64,000 nt of DNA, taken from the NCBI GenBank assembly GCA_003282945.1, contig QBYG01000003.1, positions 1 through 64,000 of the forward strand, read 5' to 3'. Both the position numbers and the translations under genes were made by a program. Within the stretch, counting starts at the first letter, position 1, and every line of letters starts with the position of its first letter. The notes under the pieces are model-generated. The model worked only from the letters and a program-made list of their open reading frames with translations. It ran no database searches and was not told the origin of the DNA. This DNA comes from Pelagibacteraceae bacterium AG-325-E23 (GTDB lineage Bacteria > Pseudomonadota > Alphaproteobacteria > Pelagibacterales > Pelagibacteraceae). Shown one piece after another: positions 35,173 to 43,630 of this stretch.

Positions 35173-35793
35173 TTATTTTTTCTTTTTATAATTTTTTATT
35201 TCAATTTGCTCAGCTCTTGTTAAAGCTAGTGCATTTTTTGAAACTTTTTTTGTTATAACTGATCCTGCACCAATTGTACTTTTTTTTTCAATCTTAATTG
35301 GAGCAACAAGTGATGAATTTGAGCCAACAAAAACACCGTCATTAATTATTGTTTTGCTTTTTTTAACTCCATCATAATTACATGTAATTGTTCCAGCGCC
35401 AATGTTTACTTTTTTTCCTAAATTTGAGTCACCAATATATGAAAGGTGATTTAATTTAGTGTCTTTACCAATAATACTTTTTTTTACCTCGACAAAGTTT
35501 CCAACTTTAGATCCTGATTTAAGAATTGTTCCTGGTCTTATTCTTGCATATGGTCCAATGTTCACATTATTTTCAATTTTTACACCTTCTAAATGAGAAA
35601 AAGATAAAATTCTTACATTATTTCCAACTGATACTTTTTCAGAAATAACTACATACGGTTCAATAGTTACATTTTTACCAATTTTTGTATCTTTAGAAAA
35701 AAATACTGTTTCTGGTGCAATCATTTTCACATCTTTTTTTAAAAATTTGTTTCTTAACTTTGTTTGAATATTTGTTATTTTTTTTGGTTTCAT
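35173..35793 (-). CDS. Acetyltransferase half of GlmU (left-handed beta-helix protein)
   Basis: 206 residues that align with the C-terminal domain of GlmU only: APETVFFSKDTKIGKNVTIEP, AFSHLEG-like SFSHLEGVKI, GPYARIRPG, VGNFVEVKKS, NHLSYIGDSNLG (catalytic His), NIGAGTITCNYDG and a closing ALTRAEQ. Hexapeptide repeats run through the chain. The usual first 230 residues (UTP binding, uridylyltransferase) are missing, and no reading frame for them lies upstream, where divergent gph begins. So this protein would acetylate glucosamine-1-phosphate, while uridylylation must be done elsewhere. Next to glmS, which supports the pathway. Confidence 0.85.
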   Translation of the reverse strand: MKPKKITNIQTKLRNKFLKKDVKMIAPETVFFSKDTKIGKNVTIEPYVVISEKVSVGNNVRILSFSHLEGVKIENNVNIGPYARIRPGTILKSGSKVGNFVEVKKSIIGKDTKLNHLSYIGDSNLGKKVNIGAGTITCNYDGVKKSKTIINDGVFVGSNSSLVAPIKIEKKSTIGAGSVITKKVSKNALALTRAEQIEIKNYKKKK

Positions 35794-35861
35794 TTGATAT
35801 TTTTATATATTTGGGTATTAGTTTAATTAATTCACAATATATTTCTTAATAATACTTTTAA

Positions 35862-36548
35862 ATGACTCATAAATTTACAATTCTCTTTGATTTAGATGGA
35901 ACTTTAATAGACACAGCTCCTGATTTAATGAATGCCCATAATCATGTTATGAAAAAATTTGGTTATGAGACTAGGTCAACTGATGAAATCAGAAATTTAG
36001 TTGGAAAAGGCGCTGAGTCAATGATTGGTCGATCAATGTGGAATCAGGCAAAAAAAGAGTTAAAAAAAATTGATGATAAAGAAATTAAATCTCAAATGGT
36101 TAAAGAATTTATAGATTATTATGGAAAAAATATTGCCAATGAAAGTAAACTAATCAGGGGGGTAGAAGAATTCCTAGTTTGGTGCAAAAAAAATAAAATT
36201 TCTATGGCTGTATGTACTAATAAAACAGAACATTTGGCAGTTGACCTTCTTAAGAAAATAAAAATTTATGATTATTTTGAATATGTTGCTGGTTATAATA
36301 CATTTGAATACTGCAAACCTGATCCAAGACATTTGACAAGTGTAATAGAAATTTTACAAGGAGATATTAAAAAAACGATTATGGTTGGTGATAGCGAAAC
36401 AGATGCAGAGTCAGCAAAAGCTGCGAATATGCCATTTATTTTAGTTGAAGGTGGTTATACTGATCAAAATCCTGATGAGATTTATCACAATTATCTTGTT
36501 AAAGATTTTATTAATTTGGAAAAATTAGTGTTGCCGTATATTAATTAA
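35862..36548 (+). CDS. gph: Phosphoglycolate phosphatase-like HAD hydrolase
   Basis: 228 residues with HAD motifs: LFDLDGTLIDTAPDLM (nucleophile Asp, near 9-22), CTNKT (motif II), KPDPRH with its Lys (motif III) and VGDSETDAESAKAANM (motif IV). The four-helix cap and the DTAPDL reading fit Gph. Removes phosphate from 2-phosphoglycolate or similar. It is followed 15 bases later by the methylcitrate genes in the same orientation. Confidence 0.85.
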   Translation: MTHKFTILFDLDGTLIDTAPDLMNAHNHVMKKFGYETRSTDEIRNLVGKGAESMIGRSMWNQAKKELKKIDDKEIKSQMVKEFIDYYGKNIANESKLIRGVEEFLVWCKKNKISMAVCTNKTEHLAVDLLKKIKIYDYFEYVAGYNTFEYCKPDPRHLTSVIEILQGDIKKTIMVGDSETDAESAKAANMPFILVEGGYTDQNPDEIYHNYLVKDFINLEKLVLPYIN

Positions 36549-36563
36549 AAAAAAGGAAACATT

Positions 36564-38066
36564 TTGATATTACATAAAGTAAAAGTTTATCCATCAAAAA
36601 TTGCTCTACCAAAGAAAAAGCAATTAGCTTGGAAAATTGCAGAGATAGCATCTGATAATGCTAAATTAAATAATGATGCAATTGAAATGTCAATTAACAG
36701 AATTATTGATAATGCTTCTGTTGCAATAGCTTCATTAAATAGAAATCCAGTTATATCAGCACGTGAAATGGCTAAAGCACATTTAAGAAATAGTGGATCA
36801 ACATTATTTGGGGTTAATTCAAAAATAAAATTTGATGCTGAATGGGCAGCTTGGGCAAATGGAACAGCTGTTAGAGAATTAGATTTTCACGATACTTTTT
36901 TAGCTGCGGACTATAGCCACCCAGGAGATAATATTCCTCCAATTTTAGCCGTTGCTCAAAAACTCAAAAAAAATGGAATAGACCTTTTAAGGGGAATTAT
37001 TACCGCTTACGAAGTTCAAGTAAATTTAGTGAAAGGAGTTTGTCTTCATAAACACAAAATAGACCATATTGCACATCTAGGACCAAGTGTAGCTGCTGGG
37101 ATTGGTTCTATGTTAAAATTAAATACTGAAACTATTTATCAAGCTGTTCAGCAAGCCCTTCACGTTACAATTTCGACTCGTCAATCTAGAAAAGGCGCAA
37201 TTTCAAGTTGGAAAGCGTATGCACCAGCACATGCAGGTAAATTAGCCATAGAAGCTGTTGATAGAGCAATGAGAGGAGAAGGTGCACCTAGTCCTATCTA
37301 TGAGGGAGAAGACAGTGTTATTGCTAGAATATTAGATGGAAAAAATGCAAAGTATAACGTTCCATTGCCTAAAAAGAATGAACCTAAAAAAGCAATTCTT
37401 GAAACATATACAAAAGAATATTCAGCAGAATACCAAGCTCAAGCACTAATAGATATTGGCAAAAAATTAAATAAGAGAATTCAAGATTTAAAAAGTATAA
37501 AAAAAATTGATATTTACACTAGTCACCATACTCATTTTGTGATCGGGACAGGTGCAAATGATCCTCAAAAAATGGATCCAAACGCTTCAAGAGAAACTTT
37601 AGATCACTCAATAATGTATATTTTTGCTGTAGCTTTAGAAGATGCAGATTGGCATCATGAAAAATCTTATACAAAAGCAAGGGCAAACAAGAAAAGTACT
37701 ATTAAATTATGGAAATCTATAACAACTCATGAAGATAAAAAATGGACAAAAAAATATCATCATCCTGATCCAAAAAAGAAATCATTTGGTGCAAGAATTG
37801 TTGTAACTTTAAATAATGATAAAAAGATATCTGAAGAATTAGAAAGAGCTGATGCACATCCATATGGCGCAAGACCTTTTAAAAGAAAAGACTATATTAA
37901 AAAATTTTTAACACTAACTGAAAATATTATATCCAAAAAAGAAAGCGATAGGTTTTTGAAATCTGTTCAAAATTTAAAAAAATTGAAAAAAGGCAATCTT
38001 GACAAATTAAATATTGAAACAAGTAAAAAATATTTAAAAAATAATAAAAAAAAGGGAATCTTTTAA
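36564..38066 (+). CDS. prpD: 2-Methylcitrate dehydratase (MmgE/PrpD family)
   Basis: 500 residues, start TTG at 36564 with AAGGAAA 5-6 bases upstream; no ATG fits the conserved N-terminus. Family motifs: [15 protein letters not shown] near 92-106, [39 protein letters not shown] and ACTIVE-region [11 protein letters not shown]. Dehydrates 2-methylcitrate in propionate oxidation. First of three adjacent genes D-B-C. Lys-rich C-terminal 60 residues (KKLKKGN, KNNKKKG). Confidence 0.9.
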   Translation: MILHKVKVYPSKIALPKKKQLAWKIAEIASDNAKLNNDAIEMSINRIIDNASVAIASLNRNPVISAREMAKAHLRNSGSTLFGVNSKIKFDAEWAAWANGTAVRELDFHDTFLAADYSHPGDNIPPILAVAQKLKKNGIDLLRGIITAYEVQVNLVKGVCLHKHKIDHIAHLGPSVAAGIGSMLKLNTETIYQAVQQALHVTISTRQSRKGAISSWKAYAPAHAGKLAIEAVDRAMRGEGAPSPIYEGEDSVIARILDGKNAKYNVPLPKKNEPKKAILETYTKEYSAEYQAQALIDIGKKLNKRIQDLKSIKKIDIYTSHHTHFVIGTGANDPQKMDPNASRETLDHSIMYIFAVALEDADWHHEKSYTKARANKKSTIKLWKSITTHEDKKWTKKYHHPDPKKKSFGARIVVTLNNDKKISEELERADAHPYGARPFKRKDYIKKFLTLTENIISKKESDRFLKSVQNLKKLKKGNLDKLNIETSKKYLKNNKKKGIF

Positions 38067-38963
38067 ATGCATTTTGTTGAAAAAGATTTAACACAAAAAA
38101 GAATTGATTTAGATACTAAACTAAAGTCTAATAAAATTCTTAGAGTGCCTGGCGCTTACAATCCATTAACAGCTAAATTAATAGAAGAGATTGGTTACGA
38201 TGCAGTTTATGTTTCTGGTGGTGTTATGGCGAACGATTTAGGATTTCCTGATATTGGCCTAACAACACTTCAGGATGTAAGTACAAGATCTTATTTAATT
38301 TCTAGAGTAACAAATTTACCAACAATTGTTGATATAGATACTGGATTTAAATCATGCAAAGAGACTATTGAGACATTTGAAGAGTTTGGTGTTGCTGCTG
38401 TTCATTTAGAAGATCAAATTGAGCAGAAAAGATGTGGTCATCTAGATAATAAAGAACTTATATCCAAAGATAAAATGGTCTCAAAAATAAAAGAATGTGT
38501 GAGTGCCAAAAAAGACAAAAATTTTAAAATTATAGCTAGATCAGATGCAAAAAGTGTGGAAGGAATAGACAACATGATCGATAGATGTAAAGCATATGTT
38601 GATGCTGGTGCAGAGGTGATATTTCCAGAAGCTTTAAAAGATGAAAGTGAATTTGAATTAGTTAGAAAGTCTTTAGATTGTTATCTTTTAGCTAACATGA
38701 CAGAATTTGGTAAATCAAAATTACTTAATTATACTCAATTACAGGACCTCGGATATAATATCGTCATATATCCTGTTTCTACACAAAGATTAGCAATGAA
38801 AAATGTAGAGGATGGTTTACGTGCCATTTTTGCTGATGGACACCAAAACAATATTATTGATAAAATGCAAACGCGGAAAAGGTTATATGATCTTGTAGAA
38901 TATGAGAAATACAATTCTTTAGATGAAAAAATTTATAATTTTAAAACAGATGGACATGAATAA
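38067..38963 (+). CDS. prpB: 2-Methylisocitrate lyase
   Basis: 298 residues of the isocitrate lyase/PEP mutase family. Active-site motifs are VSGGVMANDLGFPD, IVDIDTGF (Mg2+), HLEDQIEQKRCGH (catalytic Cys in KRCGH) and ARSDA. Splits methylisocitrate to pyruvate and succinate. It starts right after the prpD stop and its TAATG joins prpC. Confidence 0.93.
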   Translation: MHFVEKDLTQKRIDLDTKLKSNKILRVPGAYNPLTAKLIEEIGYDAVYVSGGVMANDLGFPDIGLTTLQDVSTRSYLISRVTNLPTIVDIDTGFKSCKETIETFEEFGVAAVHLEDQIEQKRCGHLDNKELISKDKMVSKIKECVSAKKDKNFKIIARSDAKSVEGIDNMIDRCKAYVDAGAEVIFPEALKDESEFELVRKSLDCYLLANMTEFGKSKLLNYTQLQDLGYNIVIYPVSTQRLAMKNVEDGLRAIFADGHQNNIIDKMQTRKRLYDLVEYEKYNSLDEKIYNFKTDGHE

Positions 38964-40087
38964 TGAGTGATGAAATCAAAAAAGGGCTGTTAGGTATTGT
39001 CGTTGATGAAACAGAAGTTTCCAAAGTTATGCCTGAAATCAACTCATTAACTTACAGAGGTTATGCTGCTCAAGATCTATGTGCAAAATGTAAATTCGAA
39101 GAAGTTGCGTATCTAATTTTAAATGGTGAACTTCCAAGTAAGAAACAATTAAAAAAATTTGAAAAAGAAGAGAGAAAAGAAAGAAAATTATCTAAAACAT
39201 TATTAGATGATATCAAAAAATTTCCAAAAAAAGCTCACCCGATGGATGCTGCGAGAACAGCTGTAAGTATTATGGGTCTTGAAGATAAAGAGACAAAAGA
39301 TAATTCACCAGCAGCTAATATGAGAAAAGTAATGAGAATTTTTGCAAAAACGCCAGTTGCTTTAGCTGCTTTTTATAGAGCTAGAAAAGGAAAAAAAATT
39401 ATTGCACCAAAAAAGAACCTTTCATTTTCTGAAAACTTTTTTCATATGTGTTTTGGTAAAGTACCAAACAAAGATATAGTTAAGGCCTTTGATGTATCTT
39501 TAATCTTATATGCAGAACATAGTTTTAATGTTTCAACTTTTACAGCTAGAACCATAACAAGTAGTTTGTCTGACATTCATGGAGCAATTACTGGTGCTAT
39601 AGCGAGCTTGAAAGGCCCTCTTCACGGAGGAGCAAATGAAGAAGTCATGCATATGATGAATAAAATCAAAAAACCAGAGAATGCTCTTAAATGGATCAAC
39701 AAAGCACTAGATAATAAAGATGTTGTAATGGGATTTGGTCACAGAGTTTATAAAAGTGGAGATTCAAGAGTTCCGACAATGAGAGAATATTTTGGAAAAG
39801 TTGCTAAAATCAAAAAAGATAAAAAGTTTGAAAAAATTTATGATATTGTTGAGAAGGTCATGATAGATCGAAAAAATATCCATCCAAATGTAGATTACCC
39901 TACTGGACCAACTTACCATTTGATGGGGTTTGATACTGATTTCTTCACACCAATTTTTGTAATTTCAAGAATTACAGGTTGGTCAGCTCATATAATAGAA
40001 CAACATGCTGCAAATAAATTAATTAGACCTTTGGCTAGTTACAAAGGTAGCAAACACCGTAAAGTTCTTCAATTAAATCAAAGATAA
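38963..40087 (+). CDS. prpC: 2-Methylcitrate synthase / citrate synthase family
   Basis: 374 residues, the short citrate synthase form. Motifs: LTYRGYAAQDL near 28-38, HSFNVSTFTAR (catalytic His), GPLHGGANEEVM, VMGFGHRVYKSGDSRVPTM (catalytic His, typical of PrpC) and a late GWSAHIIEQ. Joins propionyl-CoA and oxaloacetate; some family members also use acetyl-CoA. Position after prpB supports PrpC. Ends immediately at the stop of the convergent small protein gene. Confidence 0.92.
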   Translation: MSDEIKKGLLGIVVDETEVSKVMPEINSLTYRGYAAQDLCAKCKFEEVAYLILNGELPSKKQLKKFEKEERKERKLSKTLLDDIKKFPKKAHPMDAARTAVSIMGLEDKETKDNSPAANMRKVMRIFAKTPVALAAFYRARKGKKIIAPKKNLSFSENFFHMCFGKVPNKDIVKAFDVSLILYAEHSFNVSTFTARTITSSLSDIHGAITGAIASLKGPLHGGANEEVMHMMNKIKKPENALKWINKALDNKDVVMGFGHRVYKSGDSRVPTMREYFGKVAKIKKDKKFEKIYDIVEKVMIDRKNIHPNVDYPTGPTYHLMGFDTDFFTPIFVISRITGWSAHIIEQHAANKLIRPLASYKGSKHRKVLQLNQR

Positions 40088-40270
40088 TTATTCTATTGAG
40101 TTTTCTTCTCTCATCAGGATTGGTCTGCCATCATGTGCGGTGTTAAGAGGTATAATCTTTCCTTTATACTTTGCACACAATGTAGGTGCACTCCTAGTTT
40201 CATTCCCTAAATTAACCTCTAAATCAACAATAACTAACTTTGCATCATCTAGTTCTTTTAATATTTTCAT
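40088..40270 (-). CDS. Conserved 60-residue protein, copy 2 of a duplicated gene
   Basis: Second copy of the unknown small protein at 11183-11368, 54 of 60 residues identical. I start at the ATG at 40270, which gives exactly the same beginning as copy 1 (M-[RK]-ILKEL) and has a good GGAG site (minus strand, complement at 40277-40280) 6 bases upstream. Here it stands alone between convergent prpC and divergent alternative oxidase, and lacks copy 1's TMEM205-like neighbour. The gap 40271-40424 contains no other gene. Confidence 0.78.
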   Translation of the reverse strand: MKILKELDDAKLVIVDLEVNLGNETRSAPTLCAKYKGKIIPLNTAHDGRPILMREENSIE

Positions 40271-40424
40271 TTTCAACTCCTTTAATTTACCATTGTATTT
40301 TATTAATATAATTTAATTACTTAATAAATTATTTCATTTACAGATTGTCGCATTGTTATAATAACTAAAAAAGTAATCTATAGCTTAAAATTAGATCTCT
40401 TAAAATATTGCAAATAATAACTAT

Positions 40425-41096
40425 ATGATAATTATGGAAAACTTATTAAGACATCATAAACCCCAAAATTTTAGTGATCGTGTAGCTTTAACTTTTACAA
40501 AATTTTTAAGACTTTTAGCGGACACTTTTTTTAAAAAAAAATATGGTCATCGAGCAGTAGTTTTGGAGACAGTTGCTGCAGTACCTGGAATGGTTGCAGG
40601 GATGTTGTTACATTTAAAATCTTTAAGAAAAATGCAAGATGATAAAGGGTGGATAAAAATACTTTTAGATGAAGCTGCAAATGAAAGAATGCATCTTATG
40701 ACTTTTATAAAAATTGCTAAACCCACTTTTCTTGAGAGAATAATAATAATGATGGCCCAATTTGTATTTATTTTGATGTATTTGGTTATCTATTTAATTT
40801 CACAAAGAACTGCTCACAGAATTGTAGGATATTTCGAGGAAGAGGCAGTTATAAGCTATACTGAATATCTAAAAGAAATTGAAGAGGGAAAAATTGAAAA
40901 TATTAAAGCTCCAGAGATTGCTATTAATTATTGGAACTTACCTTTAAATTCTAGACTAAAAGATGTAGTTGAGGTCATAAGAGACGATGAAGCCGGCCAT
41001 AGAGATGTAAACCATAGTTTTGCAAATATTTTAAATGAAAAAAAATCTTATGATAATATTGATGCGGAGGATAAAAAGGAAAAGGAAAAGGTTTAA
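40425..41096 (+). CDS. aox: Alternative oxidase (ubiquinol oxidase, di-iron)
   Basis: 223 residues. All di-iron ligand motifs are visible: LET (Glu48), NERMH (Glu87, His90), FEEEAV (about 138-140) and RDDEAGHRDVNH (Glu189, His192). Two amphipathic membrane helices (about 45-65, 103-126) hold it to the inner membrane. It passes electrons from ubiquinol to oxygen without pumping protons. ATG at 40425 or the one at 40434 may be used. Alone on its strand with a quinone-reductase-like gene 15 bases downstream. Confidence 0.93.
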   Translation: MIIMENLLRHHKPQNFSDRVALTFTKFLRLLADTFFKKKYGHRAVVLETVAAVPGMVAGMLLHLKSLRKMQDDKGWIKILLDEAANERMHLMTFIKIAKPTFLERIIIMMAQFVFILMYLVIYLISQRTAHRIVGYFEEEAVISYTEYLKEIEEGKIENIKAPEIAINYWNLPLNSRLKDVVEVIRDDEAGHRDVNHSFANILNEKKSYDNIDAEDKKEKEKV

Positions 41097-41111
41097 TATA
41101 TTACCTTTATA

Positions 41112-41720
41112 ATGAAAAAAATATTTATTGCCTACGGGCATCACAACACTTCAAACTCTTTTAATTCAGCTATAAGAGATACATTTATCGATGAAGCTAA
41201 AAAGATTGGACATCAAATTGATTTGATAAATTTATTTGAGGAAAAAGAACAACTTCCTTTTTATAATCAAAACGTGAATCCACCTCCTCAACTTGTATTA
41301 GATTATAGAAAAAGATTGGAAGATAGCGATGTAATGATGTTAATTGGATCTTGTCACAATTTAAGACTTAATGCAATTTTAGAAAATTGGGTTGATTGGG
41401 TATTACATCCAAAATGGTTTTTTTCATACAAATCATTAATTCCAGGTAATAAATATTTTAAAAATTATGGCTATCCTGTTCCTGGTGCAATGAAAGGTAA
41501 GCTTGGGATTGTATCAATCACATATGGTGGACCAATGATTAGTTATCAAAATTTTTCAATTTTTGATAATATTCCCTTTAGAAGAATAAAAAAAATTGTC
41601 TTTAAACTGGGCGGACTAAAAACAAAATATATTAGATTTTATTCTGTATTACCTGATATGGACAAAAAGATTTTTGAGAAACACATGGATAGAGTTAAAA
41701 AGTTGGCTAGGAGCTTATAG
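41112..41720 (+). CDS. Flavodoxin-fold NAD(P)H:quinone oxidoreductase-like protein
   Basis: 202 residues of the flavodoxin-like NQO/KefF/MdaB type: KKIFIAYGHHNTSNSFNSAIRDTF at the start (FMN/FAD phosphate loop region), LIGSCHNLRLNAILENWVDWVL, the family's P-x-x-W-(Y/F) context PKWFFSYKSL, and GKLGIVSITYGGP. It probably reduces quinones with two electrons and so could feed the alternative oxidase beside it. Its stop overlaps the convergent monooxygenase by six bases. Confidence 0.75.
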   Translation: MKKIFIAYGHHNTSNSFNSAIRDTFIDEAKKIGHQIDLINLFEEKEQLPFYNQNVNPPPQLVLDYRKRLEDSDVMMLIGSCHNLRLNAILENWVDWVLHPKWFFSYKSLIPGNKYFKNYGYPVPGAMKGKLGIVSITYGGPMISYQNFSIFDNIPFRRIKKIVFKLGGLKTKYIRFYSVLPDMDKKIFEKHMDRVKKLARSL

Positions 41721-42017
41721 AACTCCTTCAAAACCTTCGAATTCTGGTGCTCCTAAATATAGATCTTTATGTTGACCTGCATTTTTATGAGCTAATCTAA
41801 AAGCTTCAGATTTTGTCCAATTAAGAAAATCTTCTTGAGATTTCCATACGCTATGAGAAGCATATAAAGAAAATTCATCAGTTTTTTTTCCTTTCACTAA
41901 ATGAAATTCTTCAAAACCTGGAACATTGTTTAGATGGGTATCTCTTTCTCTCCATACTTTTTCAAACTCCTTTTCCTTTCCGGGGACAATTTTAAATCTA
42001 TTCATTGCAATAAACAT
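41715..42017 (-). CDS. Antibiotic-biosynthesis-monooxygenase (ABM) domain protein, HmoA-like
   Basis: 100 residues with the dimeric ferredoxin-like ABM fold: MNRFKIVPGKEKEFEKVWRER at the start, NVPGFEEFHLVKG, then YASHSVWKSQEDFLNWTKSEAFRLAH. This order matches the IsdG/HmoA class of heme-degrading monooxygenases; other ABM enzymes handle quinols. Adjacent to nitroreductase (3 bases apart) in the same direction. Confidence 0.75.
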   Translation of the reverse strand: MFIAMNRFKIVPGKEKEFEKVWRERDTHLNNVPGFEEFHLVKGKKTDEFSLYASHSVWKSQEDFLNWTKSEAFRLAHKNAGQHKDLYLGAPEFEGFEGVL

Positions 42018-42020
42018 AAA

Positions 42021-42584
42021 CTATAAGTATGTCACTACTTTTTGAGGTTCAGGTCTTCTTCTTTCTTTTGGTTCCTCGACTTTATGACCAATGTAAATAA
42101 AACCTGAAATTCTGTCTATACCACTTCTTCCTCCCAAGTATTCTAACATTTTAGCATTGTAAGCATACCACTCTGTCAACCATTGAGCTGCATAACCCAA
42201 AGATTGGGCACATGATAATATATTCATACATACGGCTCCTGAAGATAATACCATTTCCCAGTTTGGAATTTTCGGATGCTCAACAGGTGTCGATATAACT
42301 GCCAGTACTACAGAAGCTCTTTGAAGTCTTTTTGACTCAATTTCTATACTTTCAATACTGGCCTCAGGGTTTTCCTTCTTAAATTCTGTTAATATCACAT
42401 CTTCATCAATAACTTTTAATTTATTATCTTTTATAACTTTTATTTTCCAAGGATTTAAGGCTCCATGGTCTGGAACTCTTATTCCTGCATTTATTATTGT
42501 TTGAAGATCATCCTCTTTAATTGGATGATTTCTCATTTTTTTTGCTAAAACTGATCTTCTTTTCAAATAAAAATTATCACTCAT
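42021..42584 (-). CDS. Nitroreductase family FMN oxidoreductase
   Basis: 187 residues of the NfnB/YdjA/RutE fold: YLKRRSVLAKKM at the start (FMN phosphate contact), AGIRVPDHGALNPWKIKVI near 34-52, SSGAVCMNILSCAQSLGYAAQWLTEWYAY, and IYIGHKVEEPKERRRPE near the end. Reduces quinones, flavins or nitro compounds. The short form resembles YdjA. Co-oriented with the ABM gene. Confidence 0.85.
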   Translation of the reverse strand: MSDNFYLKRRSVLAKKMRNHPIKEDDLQTIINAGIRVPDHGALNPWKIKVIKDNKLKVIDEDVILTEFKKENPEASIESIEIESKRLQRASVVLAVISTPVEHPKIPNWEMVLSSGAVCMNILSCAQSLGYAAQWLTEWYAYNAKMLEYLGGRSGIDRISGFIYIGHKVEEPKERRRPEPQKVVTYL

Positions 42585-42604
42585 GCTTATTCAGCTACTT
42601 TCTT

Positions 42605-42616
42605 CCGCACGTGTGG
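42605..42616. promoter_or_regulatory. GC-rich near-palindrome between nrdB and the nitroreductase gene
   Basis: CCGCACGTGTGG (five of six base pairs symmetrical, the sixth G-T) stands out in very AT-rich DNA and is followed on the plus strand by eight T. It lies 21 bases before the nitroreductase ATG. With no central loop it would make a poor terminator hairpin; a protein-binding site is a possibility. Confidence 0.3.
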
Positions 42617-42622
42617 TTTTTT

Positions 42623-43630
42623 TTAACTAAACGCTTCTGTCCAAGATCCCCTTGTAGATGCTTTAGAATATTCGGTTGCTCTACCTTCAAAGAAGTTCAT
42701 ATGTTCTACAGCATTCAACATAGTATCTAGCCAGGTTAGTGGATTCTTTTTAACATCATAAATTGGCTCTAAACCTAGTTGGTCCAATCTTCTGTTAGCT
42801 ATAAATCTTATGTAACCTTTTACTTCTGCAGCAGTTAATCCTTCTAATGGGCCCATCTCAAAAGCTAGATCGATAAAAGAATCCTCATGCGCAACAATTG
42901 TTCTGCAAGCCTCATAAAGCTCCTTCTTAAGTTGTGGCGTCCAGATTTCAGGATTTTCTTTAATAAATTCCTTAAAGATTCTGATCATTGAATTACAATG
43001 AAGTGTTTCATCTCTTACTGACCAAGTCACAATCTGACCCATTCCCTTCATTTTGTTGTGTCTTGGAAAATTAAGTAAAATAGCAAAACTAGCAAATAAC
43101 TGTAAACCTTCAGTAAAAGCACTAAATACTGCAACTGTTTTTGCAATATCTTCTTTTGAATTTACATTGAAGTTTTGCATATAATCGTACTTATCTTTCA
43201 TTTCTTTATACTTCATAAAAGCTGAGTATTCTGATTCAGGCATTCCAATTGTATCTAAGAGATGTGAATAAGCTGCAACATGGACAGTTTCCATAGATGC
43301 AAATGCAGTCATCATCATTAAAACTTCAGTTGGCTTAAATACAGTCGTGTAATGTCTTAAGTAACAATTATTTACTTCAACATCTGCTTGTGTAAAAAAT
43401 CTAAAAATCTGAGTTAATAAATTTTTCTCAGCTTGAGATAAATTTTTTTGCCAATCTCTTACATCATCTCCTAATGGAACTTCCTCTGGTAACCAATGAA
43501 TTCTTTGTTGTGTTAACCATGCATCATAACACCATGGATATCTAAAAGGTTTGTAAACTGGGTTCTCAACTAATAGACCCATTTTTTTTGGTTGAATTAT
43601 TTCTTTATTAATTTTTTCTGCTACTGACAC
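42623..43630 (-). CDS. nrdB: Ribonucleoside-diphosphate reductase beta subunit
   Basis: 335 residues from the GTG at 43630, chosen because AGGAGT (complement at 43638-43643) is spaced 7 bases upstream; the reading overlaps the end of nrdA by 10 bases. Di-iron radical subunit: the metal-binding LTQIFRFFTQADVEVNNCYLRHY helix with its acid, MTAFASMETVHVAAYSHL (Glu and His), and SVRDETLHCNSMIRIF (Glu and His). A conserved tyrosine is present in the following helical core. Generates the tyrosyl radical used by NrdA. Confidence 0.93.
   Translation of the reverse strand: MSVAEKINKEIIQPKKMGLLVENPVYKPFRYPWCYDAWLTQQRIHWLPEEVPLGDDVRDWQKNLSQAEKNLLTQIFRFFTQADVEVNNCYLRHYTTVFKPTEVLMMMTAFASMETVHVAAYSHLLDTIGMPESEYSAFMKYKEMKDKYDYMQNFNVNSKEDIAKTVAVFSAFTEGLQLFASFAILLNFPRHNKMKGMGQIVTWSVRDETLHCNSMIRIFKEFIKENPEIWTPQLKKELYEACRTIVAHEDSFIDLAFEMGPLEGLTAAEVKGYIRFIANRRLDQLGLEPIYDVKKNPLTWLDTMLNAVEHMNFFEGRATEYSKASTRGSWTEAFS

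Noticed and set aside
40271-40424. tRNA or small RNA gene in the gap before the alternative oxidase
   Set aside because: No cloverleaf, TTCGA arm or stable hairpin seen; the stretch is simple AT-rich DNA.
42605-42624. Rho-independent terminator after nrdB
   Set aside because: The near-palindrome has no loop and the T run is on the plus strand, whereas nrdB and its neighbours are on the minus strand.
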